9,337 bases of DNA from Candidatus Mesolinea sp. (lineage in GTDB: Bacteria > Chloroflexota > Anaerolineae > Anaerolineales > Anaerolineaceae), in NCBI GenBank assembly GCA_003499715.1, contig DNSH01000150.1, positions 1-9,337 on the forward strand, given 5' to 3'. Under the pieces are notes generated by a model. It worked only from the letters and a program-made list of their open reading frames with translations. It ran no database searches and had not been told where the DNA came from. Positions 1 through 5,694 of the stretch are shown one piece after another. The position numbers and the translations under genes were made by a program. Numbering within the stretch: position 1 is the first letter of the stretch; each line of letters opens with the position of its first letter.

Positions 1-811
1 GAAGGAAGTAGAAGCGGGCGACGCACTTCGCATCGGCAATGTTCTCGAGTTTTTGCGGTTTTTGGAGAGGTCCAATCAAGCGCTTTGGAATTTCTTCTCC
101 AGTAATTTGGAGAACTTGACTTTGAATAATCTCATGAGTCCATTTTTGTTGGGTGGATTGTTCCCTAACGGAGATGTTGTCATCATGCCAGCGGTAGAAG
201 TGTAAAGACTCCTGCAAATTAGAGATTTTGTATTTTGGAACAATCTTAACCCACAAAGCGAAGTCTTCAGCATGAGGAGTCTCCGTTCTATAAGTGATAT
301 CTGGATCATCAAAAATTTGTTTTCTAATGAATACACTAGGGTGATTAACAGGAACACCAAAAAGAAGCTGCCATCGAACTAAGCCTGGTTGACTAGGGTT
401 TTCCACTACCCTCTGTACCTTACCGTTATCTGTAACTCTTGTGCATGCTGTTCCTAAAACAGCAACATCTGGATGGCTATCCAGGAAGCGAACCTGCTTT
501 TCGAACCGCTCGGGCAGGCACCAATCATCGGCATCCATGCGGGCGATGTACTTACCTCGTGCAATGGCTATGCCGTCATTCAATGATTGTACCAGCCCAA
601 GGTTTGTGGTGTGAGTTAGGCGTACGATTCTGGTATCCTGATAAGAGTCTAAGATAGCAGAAGTCTGGTCGGTAGAGCCATCATCAATAATAATGAATTC
701 AAAATCCTCGTAAGTTTGATTGAGAATACTATCGATGGCTTCCCGTAAAAAACGCCCACCGTTATAAACGGGCATAACCACACTGATTTTGGGGGACTCA
801 ATATTTTCCAT
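1..811 (-). CDS. Family 2 glycosyltransferase (GT-A fold), 3' end cut by the window
   Basis: Reading leftward from the ATG at 809-811, the frame stays open for 270 codons to the window edge, so the C-terminus is missing. The N-terminus ISVVMPVYNGG (residues 9-19) is the classic GT2 nucleotide-sugar-binding start. It is followed by DDGSTDQT (43-50), the metal-binding DxD motif in ARMDADDW (90-97), and HAEDFALW (180-187), which fits the acceptor-side catalytic acid region of the family. GT2 enzymes transfer a sugar from a nucleotide-sugar donor to a growing glycan at the cytoplasmic membrane face. The donor and acceptor cannot be read from the sequence. The gene lies 44 bp after the exporter permease stop, so it is probably the next gene of the same operon. 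No strong ribosome binding site precedes the ATG. The coding region is AT-richer than the LCP and NusG-like genes, as is common for polysaccharide glycosyltransferases. The family call is secure; the substrate is unknown. Confidence 0.95.
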   Translation of the reverse strand, partial: MENIESPKISVVMPVYNGGRFLREAIDSILNQTYEDFEFIIIDDGSTDQTSAILDSYQDTRIVRLTHTTNLGLVQSLNDGIAIARGKYIARMDADDWCLPERFEKQVRFLDSHPDVAVLGTACTRVTDNGKVQRVVENPSQPGLVRWQLLFGVPVNHPSVFIRKQIFDDPDITYRTETPHAEDFALWVKIVPKYKISNLQESLHFYRWHDDNISVREQSTQQKWTHEIIQSQVLQITGEEIPKRLIGPLQKPQKLENIADAKCVARFYFL

Positions 812-855
812 ATAAAAATCCAATTTAAACGTTGTAGGAAATCGAAATTTTTTCC

Positions 856-1710
856 TTACACCGTATCAATAAAGGTCTTTTCTACGCGGTTGAATATCAC
901 TGCGCCGATGAAAAGCACCACCAGCATGAATGCAGCGCTGTAGCCGAGCCGGGCCCAGGAAACCGTCCCCTGCCCAAGGAAGCCCGCGCGGAATGTCTCC
1001 ACAATAGGGGTGATCGGGTTCACGAGTGCGACCCAGCGCCAGTTTTCAGGGATAGAGGAAACAGGATAGATCACGGGTGTGGCGTACATCCACAGCGAAA
1101 CGCCAAAGCCGACCAGATAGTTCAGGTCACGGTATTTGGTGGTCAACGATGAAACGATAATGCCAAGGCCCAAGCCCAGCCCTGCCATCAGCAGGATAAG
1201 CAACGGCAAAGTCCATGCCCAGCTCGTGAAGCTGATGGCTGCGCCGCTTGCGGCAAAATAGGTGCGAAATCCCATGAACAAGGCAAATTGAATTGCCAGA
1301 TTGATCATAGCCGAGATAACAATCGAGATGGGCATTACCAAACGGGGAAAGTAAACCTTACCGAATAGATGTGCGTTTTGGATAAAGGTCTGGGAAGTGC
1401 CAGTCAGGCAATTGGAAAAATAACTCCAGAGCACGGTGCCTGACATATAAAACAGCATGGGGGGCAGACCATCTGTGGAAAGCCGGGCGATATTACCGAA
1501 CACGACTGTAAAAACGAGCGAGTTCAGGATCGGCTGGATGATGAGCCAAAGCGGACCGAGGATGGTCTGCTTGAAGCGTGAAACAAAATCGCGGCGGACG
1601 AACAGCACGATCAGGTCGCGGTAGCGCCAGACGTCCCCCAGCTGCAGGTCATACCACTTTTTGCGTGGAGTGATGACCAGATCCCATTCTTGTTGTTGCG
1701 TGGTACTCAT
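856..1710 (-). CDS. ABC-2 type polysaccharide exporter permease (Wzm/TagG/KpsM type)
   Basis: This is a 284-residue inner-membrane permease, normal length for polysaccharide ABC exporters. The cytoplasmic start YRDLIVLFVRRDFVSRFKQT followed by LGPLWLIIQPIL (around residues 30-63) is the hallmark of the ABC-2 family. About six hydrophobic segments follow, with TKYRDLNYLVGFGVSLWMYATPVIYP (starting near residue 190) matching the conserved loop and fifth segment, and NPITPIVETFRAGFLG near 232-247. Such permeases pair with an ATPase (Wzt, TagH or KpsT) to move a lipid-linked glycan across the membrane. The start codon overlaps the stop of the upstream glycosyltransferase (ATGA), which suggests translational coupling. 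The matching ATPase usually sits next to the permease, but here the next gene is a GT2 glycosyltransferase, so the ATPase must lie beyond the window or elsewhere. The exported polymer (O-antigen-like, teichoic-acid-like or capsule) cannot be decided from this gene. Confidence 0.95.
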   Translation of the reverse strand: MSTTQQQEWDLVITPRKKWYDLQLGDVWRYRDLIVLFVRRDFVSRFKQTILGPLWLIIQPILNSLVFTVVFGNIARLSTDGLPPMLFYMSGTVLWSYFSNCLTGTSQTFIQNAHLFGKVYFPRLVMPISIVISAMINLAIQFALFMGFRTYFAASGAAISFTSWAWTLPLLILLMAGLGLGLGIIVSSLTTKYRDLNYLVGFGVSLWMYATPVIYPVSSIPENWRWVALVNPITPIVETFRAGFLGQGTVSWARLGYSAAFMLVVLFIGAVIFNRVEKTFIDTV

Positions 1711-2777
1711 TGTGCTTCTTTCGTTGTATCGTGGATGTATCCCATGGAGCCTTCATAAGAAATCATATCGCTTGGCATGGCGGATATTGCCCCGGAAGCT
1801 TTCAGTAGCTTTGCCATGACCTTCTCCGGTTTTAAATGTTTGAGGTAATATGCTCTCGCATTTTCTTCGAGGTAAAGACGGTAGTCTTTTTCATCTTTTA
1901 TCAGCGCAATAGCATCTTCAATTGAGTCCTTACTGCCGTCAACGAAGTGGATATGTTTCCCATGTTCCAACGGCTCAGGTAATTCCTGGGGGATTTCTGT
2001 CGAAATGATAGCTTTCCCTAGGGCTAAATATTCGCCTAGTTTCCAGCTAAGGCATCCTTTTACCGCTGGTGTGTTGAAGACTAGCAGAGAGCTTTGAGTT
2101 TTCTTTATATATTCTTCAAGGGTGTAGGGCGATCTAACTTGAAAAGGAATGTATGCCGGATCATCAATGCTCAGTTGACTATAAAAGCCGCCCTCAAATT
2201 CTATGCCAGTGACATTTGTTGCACAATTCAAAAAAGTCAGGCGTAATTCATTTGCACGCGGTTCCTGTCTCCAATAAGAATGCACTGAAAAAATATACGT
2301 AGGATCTGAATTTGTGTGAAAGTATGAATCTTCAGGTAATCTTGATTTGTATTGATGAAAATAACCTGCCATCACAGGGCGGAAGTATTTTCTATGTAGA
2401 TTGGCAGTCAGGTAATTCCTCAATCCAAGTGGCAGCGCTCTGAAAAGTGGCCAGAGTCGTATCCCAAAGCTGGGACCTATCGGCATTATCTTCTCCTTGC
2501 CCGGACCTTCTGCTAGTCCGTGAGGGATGTTAACTTTTCCGCAAACATCGCACCAATCCAAGGGCCCGGGGTCCACAGTTGGAAAATCCATTGCGTCAAT
2601 CAGGATGTGCTTTCCCTGATAATCAATTGCTAGATAACTTATATAATGAAAGGAGTAGCCGGTGTATTTGAAATTTACTTTTACGTTGGGGAATAATCGC
2701 TTAATTCCAAGGATATAGAAACCATAATAATTGGAACTGAATCCTGGATATATTGATATTATGGAGTTTTCGGTCAT
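1707..2777 (-). CDS. GT-B glycosyltransferase (GT1/GT4-like, group 1 C-terminal domain)
   Basis: From the ATG at 2777 the protein has 356 residues. The start ISIYPGFSSNYYGFYILGIKR suits a GT-B N-terminal Rossmann domain. The C-terminal half has SWKLGEYLALGKAIISTEIP (residues 244-263), the donor-binding segment of GT4-type enzymes, with E249 at the place of the conserved nucleotide-sugar-binding glutamate. It then has an HFVDGSKDSIEDAI stretch and a helical tail typical of the fold. The probable role is sugar transfer during polysaccharide assembly; the substrate is unknown. An in-frame ATG at 2831 would give 374 residues and overlap the end of the LCP gene by 26 bp. I prefer 2777 because the extra 18 residues (MGAISGENDLRAFFTYNK) do not look like part of the fold, but neither start has a good Shine-Dalgarno. 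The stop overlaps the permease start by 4 bp. The gene is visibly AT-richer than the LCP gene before it, hinting at separate acquisition within the cluster. Confidence 0.85.
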   Translation of the reverse strand: MTENSIISIYPGFSSNYYGFYILGIKRLFPNVKVNFKYTGYSFHYISYLAIDYQGKHILIDAMDFPTVDPGPLDWCDVCGKVNIPHGLAEGPGKEKIMPIGPSFGIRLWPLFRALPLGLRNYLTANLHRKYFRPVMAGYFHQYKSRLPEDSYFHTNSDPTYIFSVHSYWRQEPRANELRLTFLNCATNVTGIEFEGGFYSQLSIDDPAYIPFQVRSPYTLEEYIKKTQSSLLVFNTPAVKGCLSWKLGEYLALGKAIISTEIPQELPEPLEHGKHIHFVDGSKDSIEDAIALIKDEKDYRLYLEENARAYYLKHLKPEKVMAKLLKASGAISAMPSDMISYEGSMGYIHDTTKEAQ

Positions 2778-2805
2778 TTTGTTGTATGTGAAGAATGCTC
2801 GCAGG

Positions 2806-3918
2806 TCATTCTCCCCGCTTATAGCTCCCATCCATCACGGACTGCAGGAACCCTGCTACGCCGGCGTGAGGGATAATGACGGAGGCACCGCGATTGGTGG
2901 TCATCGGATGGTACAGGTCGCTGGGGATCTCGATAAAAGCCACATCTTCGCTCTGAATGCGGCTGGCAAGGCAGGCGAGCGCATAAGCATCCTTGGCGCT
3001 AAAATCGGTCTGGATGGAGCGGTCGCTGATAATCGCCAAGCCTAACTTTACCTGCTGCCACAGATTCAATTCGTGCATCACCTTCTTATAAAACGCGGTC
3101 AGCACCAGGGACTGCCGGCGCACGCGGTAAAAGTCGCTATCACCTTCGCGCATGCGCATGAAAATCACCGCTGTTTCGCCATCAAAGTGGTGCTCGCCGG
3201 CGGCAAACTGCCGTTCCCGGTCAAAGACTGGCTGGTCGAGTGTCACGTCCACACCGCCGATCAGGTCGATGTACTTCTGGATGTCGGCGAAGTGCAGCAC
3301 GAGGTAATGGTCAAAGCTCACGCCAAAGTTAGCCTGAATATTCTTCGCCAGGGACTCAATGCCTTCGCCCTTGCCATTGAAGACCTCGCCGTAGGCATAA
3401 GTCGCATTGATGCGCCCATACTCGATGCCATGTTCCTGCATGTCCACGATCGGCACCCAAAAATCGCGGGGGATGGAGACCACCGACACGCGCTCTTTGG
3501 CAAAGTCCAGGCGCACCAGCCGGATAGCGTCTGTCTGCTCGTTTTCGTCTAAGCCTAGGATGGCTGCGGTCATTGCGTCTGCGGGGCTGCAGCGGGCTGG
3601 CTCTACCGTCGGCTCGGCAGAAGGAAGCGTTGGCTCGCTTTCCGCGTGCGGGCTTTCCTGCGCCGGCTGTGCAGGCACATCCTCGGTGGCGATTTGCGCG
3701 GATATCACCACCTCAGCCTCCGGGCTCGCCGTCGATTCTGGAGTGGGAGTGCCTTCCGCCAACGCACTTGCCGGCGTGCCTTGCTGCGAGATCAGGCTCT
3801 GGACGGGCAGGGGTCGGCCAAAGGGCGGGTGGTTCCACATCCAAAACAGCCCGGCTGCCGCTGCGGCAAGCAGCAGCAATAAGCTTGCGGTTAGGCGCTT
3901 ATTACGTTTATCGGACAT
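2806..3918 (-). CDS. LCP (LytR-CpsA-Psr) family glycopolymer-attachment protein
   Basis: Starting at the ATG at 3918, the protein has 370 residues. It has a short cytoplasmic positively charged start (MSDKRNKR), one membrane segment (about 9-28), a long low-complexity Thr/Pro/Glu/Ser-rich linker (about 45-108), and then an LCP catalytic domain. Visible LCP motifs are ILGLDENEQTDAIRLVRLD (120-138), VSIPRDFWV (147-155), RINATYAYG (169-177), DLIGGVDVTL (218-227) and DFYRVRRQ (262-269). The arginines of the last motif and of PRD bind the pyrophosphate-lipid substrate in known family members. LCP enzymes move a lipid-linked glycopolymer onto peptidoglycan or a protein outside the membrane. Beside an ABC polysaccharide exporter this fits the final attachment step. 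A longer reading frame to a TTG at 4026 exists, but it would add a cysteine-rich segment across an inverted repeat with a badly spaced ribosome site. The ATG at 3918 puts the membrane anchor at the N-terminus, as in the family. Confidence 0.93.
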   Translation of the reverse strand: MSDKRNKRLTASLLLLLAAAAAGLFWMWNHPPFGRPLPVQSLISQQGTPASALAEGTPTPESTASPEAEVVISAQIATEDVPAQPAQESPHAESEPTLPSAEPTVEPARCSPADAMTAAILGLDENEQTDAIRLVRLDFAKERVSVVSIPRDFWVPIVDMQEHGIEYGRINATYAYGEVFNGKGEGIESLAKNIQANFGVSFDHYLVLHFADIQKYIDLIGGVDVTLDQPVFDRERQFAAGEHHFDGETAVIFMRMREGDSDFYRVRRQSLVLTAFYKKVMHELNLWQQVKLGLAIISDRSIQTDFSAKDAYALACLASRIQSEDVAFIEIPSDLYHPMTTNRGASVIIPHAGVAGFLQSVMDGSYKRGE

Positions 3919-3987
3919 AATCCCACGAGGTTTCTTTGATCGGAATAAAGAATTGCAAACGCCGGCACCTTTAAAGCATCCGCCCTT

Positions 3988-4010
3988 CCGACATGCCTTC
4001 GATATGTCGG
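3988..4010. repeat. Inverted repeat between the NusG-like and LCP genes
   Basis: A perfect 7-bp inverted repeat, CCGACAT and ATGTCGG, is separated by 9 bases and lies in the 126-bp gap between the NusG-like stop and the LCP start. In minus-strand RNA it would form a hairpin. No run of U follows it, so it is not a standard intrinsic terminator. It could be a pause or attenuation site, an operator, or an RNA-stability element. Its place directly after an antiterminator-family gene makes a processivity role worth considering, but that is inference. Confidence 0.45.
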
Positions 4011-4044
4011 CTGGTATCAATAACAAAGCCCCCTAACAATCGGC

Positions 4045-4560
4045 TTAGCGCGTGGCGCGCACCCGCACCACCTCTGCTGCCGGCACTTCCAGGCTGACGT
4101 GCTCCCGTGCCAGCAGCTTGAGCAGAACGCGCACACGCTCCGTGCCATTAATGCGTGTATCAAACAAAGCTTCGTAGCCTGCAAACGGCCCGCTCGTGAT
4201 GCGCACCAGATCCCCGGGCTGCAAGCCTGCTAACGGATCCTGCGTCTGAGCATTAGCGGCTTCCACCTGACGGCGCAGTGCCTCGAGCACTTCTTCCGGC
4301 AGCCAAGCCGGCTGACCGTCAAAAGCCACTATGCGATGCATGCCAGGCAGCCAGGCGACCGCCCTATAGGGAAAAACCTCCAAATCCACGTGAATAAACA
4401 GATAGCCGGGGAAGTAAGGCGCCCAGCGGCGTGAACGTGGATTGACCGGCTTGCGCACCAGCCTGGGGAAGTAGCTTTCCACCTCCCGCAGCTGCAGCTG
4501 ATTCCAGAGCAAGAGCTCCTGATTAGGTTTAGAGTGCAGCGTATACCAGTGCGCTGTCAT
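4045..4560 (-). CDS. NusG/RfaH-family transcription processivity (antitermination) factor
   Basis: The protein has 171 residues. The N-terminal NGN domain (about 4-98) starts WYTLHSKPNQE and contains the conserved YFPGYLFIHVDL core (49-60) and the LPGMHRIVAF strand (71-80). The C-terminal KOW domain (about 112-168) starts LQPGDLVRITSGPFAGYEAL, with SGPFAG as the KOW signature. NusG paralogues of this type (RfaH, UpxY, LoaP) bind RNA polymerase through the NGN domain and let it pass pauses and terminators in long surface-polysaccharide operons. The gene is first in a leftward operon with LCP, glycosyltransferase and exporter genes, which is exactly that context, and it is not beside secE or rplK, where housekeeping nusG normally sits. 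A good ribosome site (GGAAGGGGA) lies 6 bases before the ATG. The family is certain; the specialised role is a strong inference from location. Confidence 0.93.
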   Translation of the reverse strand: MTAHWYTLHSKPNQELLLWNQLQLREVESYFPRLVRKPVNPRSRRWAPYFPGYLFIHVDLEVFPYRAVAWLPGMHRIVAFDGQPAWLPEEVLEALRRQVEAANAQTQDPLAGLQPGDLVRITSGPFAGYEALFDTRINGTERVRVLLKLLAREHVSLEVPAAEVVRVRATR

Positions 4561-4665
4561 AAATATTCCCCTTCCTGTTAAATCAACTAGCCAGGATTAA
4601 ATAACACGCCGTACTCGCTTGACAGCGATTCAATGAGGCAAATTCAATAACTACCATCATTTTGC

Positions 4666-4674
4666 ATTATAACA
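4666..4674 (-). promoter_or_regulatory. Extended -10 promoter for the polysaccharide operon
   Basis: On the minus strand the sequence reads TGTTATAAT, a perfect extended -10 element (TGnTATAAT). No good -35 hexamer is present 16-18 bases upstream, which is acceptable for extended -10 promoters. Transcription would start near 4659, giving a leader of about 100 bases before the NusG-like ATG at 4560. Confidence 0.6.
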
Positions 4675-4743
4675 TGCCAGAGCGTTTCGCACGTGGTAAA
4701 TTTTTGCCTCTTGCAAGGACCGCACAGGCCAGGATTGTTGGAG

Positions 4744-4749
4744 TACAAT
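4744..4749 (+). promoter_or_regulatory. Possible -10 box (TACAAT) for the small cohesin gene
   Basis: TACAAT lies 32 bases before the ATG at 4782, at a reasonable distance for a short leader carrying the clear ribosome site AAAGGAG (4768-4773 region). The -35 position at 17-bp spacing (4721-4726, CGCACA) is poor, so the call is weak. It would make the 221-bp gap a divergent promoter region. Confidence 0.25.
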
Positions 4750-4781
4750 AGTGCGACTCATTCTATAAAGGAGTATCCCTC

Positions 4782-5303
4782 ATGAAACCTTATTTCCGCC
4801 TGATACTGATGGTGATCGCGATGCTGCTGGCTGGCGTTGCGCCAGCTTCGGCGCAAACCGGAACCGTGGTACGCGTTTACCCGGCTTTCCAGCAGGTGCA
4901 ACCCGGCGCGGAGTTCGACCTGACCATCCAGGTCGATGACATCGCAAATCTGTATGCCTACGATCTCACCCTTAGCTTCCCGCCCGATCAGGTGGAGGTG
5001 CTCAGCGCAGCTTATGGCAGCTTTTTAGAGGAGCCGCTTATGGGCTTCATCGCGAAGGATAATGTGAACGGGACGCTTTGGGCTGTCGCCAGCCAGCAAA
5101 ACCCCGCCGAACCCAAATCCGGCAGTGGAACGCTGGTAACGGTGCACATGCGCGCTAAAACTGAAGCCCATGGAGAGGCAGCGCTGGTGCTTACCAACGT
5201 GGAGCTTTCCACACAAGATGGAGAGCTCATCTCTTGCAGCCTGCAGGATGGGCGCGTTACCATTGATGACTATCGGCTGTTATTACCACTAATCGTGCGC
5301 TAA
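4782..5303 (+). CDS. Small secreted cohesin-domain protein
   Basis: The product has 173 residues. A Sec signal peptide (1-24) has a hydrophobic core LILMVIAMLLAGVA and an ASA|Q cleavage site. Residues about 27-162 resemble a single cohesin-type beta-sandwich: VRVYPAFQQVQPGAEFDLTI is followed by the IANLYAYDLTLSFPPDQVEVL pattern (split near 54-74), then SGTLVTVHMRA and a final DGRVTI strand. Cohesins bind dockerin modules; outside cellulosomes they also serve as general protein-protein adaptors. The protein ends YRLLLPLIVR. This short hydrophobic tail, with LPL near the end, recalls the ends of many secreted Anaerolineae proteins from memory and could be a sorting or anchoring signal; its function is not known to me. 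The ribosome site AAAGGAG is 8 bases before the ATG. No dockerin is visible in this window. Cohesin assignment is by pattern only and is fairly good; the partner is unknown. Confidence 0.8.
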   Translation: MKPYFRLILMVIAMLLAGVAPASAQTGTVVRVYPAFQQVQPGAEFDLTIQVDDIANLYAYDLTLSFPPDQVEVLSAAYGSFLEEPLMGFIAKDNVNGTLWAVASQQNPAEPKSGSGTLVTVHMRAKTEAHGEAALVLTNVELSTQDGELISCSLQDGRVTIDDYRLLLPLIVR

Positions 5304-5330
5304 ATTGTGAAAAAAATCACTGGAAAACCC

Positions 5331-5358
5331 TTGATTTTTTGAAATGTGCGTGTAAAAT
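5331..5358 (+). promoter_or_regulatory. Sigma-70-type promoter for the leader RNA and giant gene
   Basis: TTGATT (5331-5336) and TAAAAT (5353-5358) are separated by 16 bases and match bacterial -35 and -10 consensus at 4 of 6 and 5 of 6 positions. The start of transcription would fall near 5365, leaving an untranslated leader of about 330 bases before the ATG at 5695. This is the best promoter-like pair in the gap. Confidence 0.45.
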
Positions 5359-5364
5359 ATAAGG

Positions 5365-5640
5365 TAGTAAGGATTGAAATGGGGCAGCTGACGTCCTAAA
5401 GTGCACCCGGTAATTTTTTTGTAGGTTTCCGCACGCTATTTGTGCGGTCAAGTGAATAGTGGAGGTAAGTGGTTGCATAACCAGAAAGGAGGGCTTATCG
5501 AGGAAAACTGGATGAAAGGGTAGTCGCCTTGAAGGGCATTTGCATGCCCTAAAGGGGGTAGGGTATCTTCCGTGGGGTCCTCGTAAGGATGCAAGCTAAG
5601 CCTGTGGGGGAAACTATCGGAAGGGGCGCACTTTGTGCGC
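5365..5640 (+). ncRNA. Structured 5' leader RNA, possible riboswitch (ydaO-like features)
   Basis: The gap 5304-5694 contains no convincing protein gene but is dense in paired, G-rich elements. Hairpins seen are CCGCAC/GTGCGG (5429-5447), TGGTT/AACCA (5470-5483), AGGGCAT-TTGC-ATGCCCT (5533-5550, extended by CCTT/AAGG 5527-5555), TCCT/AGGA (5578-5589), a longer-range CTTCCG/CGGAAG helix (5567-5572 with 5618-5623), and GCGCAC-TTT-GTGCGC (5626-5640). The order hairpin, GGTAGGGTATCTTCC, then AAGCTAA, then CGGAAGG recalls the 3' half of c-di-AMP (ydaO/yuaA) riboswitches, which carry GTAGGG, CTTCC, CAGCTAAC and a closing GGAAGG. A GAGGAA...GGGTAGTC stretch (5500-5525) weakly recalls the 5' half (GGAGGAA...GGGGTTAATC). 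I could not build the closing P1 helix and no U-tract terminator follows, so the class is not proven. It could be another riboswitch class or an undescribed leader. The giant gene's ribosome site (AGGAGAG, 5678-5684) lies 38 bases downstream of the last hairpin. Confidence 0.4.
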
Positions 5641-5694
5641 AGTTCGTTCAATTTATTTAGTCAACTTATATTTTATTAGGAGAGAAAAACGAAT

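Noticed and set aside
76..360. 94-codon minus-strand frame
   Set aside because: It is an out-of-frame shadow of the partial GT2 gene, which is open across the whole stretch with all family motifs.
3919..4026. TTG start extending the LCP protein by 36 residues
   Set aside because: The extension crosses an inverted repeat, would move the membrane anchor away from the N-terminus and has a ribosome site only two bases from the TTG.
3073..4036. Several open frames on the plus strand, up to 209 residues
   Set aside because: They lie opposite the LCP gene, whose motifs are unmistakable. Their sequences are low-complexity products of the GC-rich linker.
5307..5320. GTGA-AAAAAA-TCAC as a terminator after the cohesin gene
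   Set aside because: The stem is only four pairs and no U-run follows directly.
5494..5520. CTTATCGAG ... GATGAAA resembling a SAM-I riboswitch
   Set aside because: The rest of the SAM-I core (GGTGGAGGGA, CCCGGCAACC) is absent and the downstream gene has no link to methionine metabolism.
5448..5651. 67-codon minus-strand frame in the intergenic region
   Set aside because: It has no ribosome site or recognisable motif, and it is the complement of the structured leader.
5626..5655. GCGCAC-TTT-GTGCGC as an intrinsic terminator for a riboswitch
   Set aside because: The stem is good, but the following bases (AGTTCGTTCAATTTATTT) lack a continuous U-tract.
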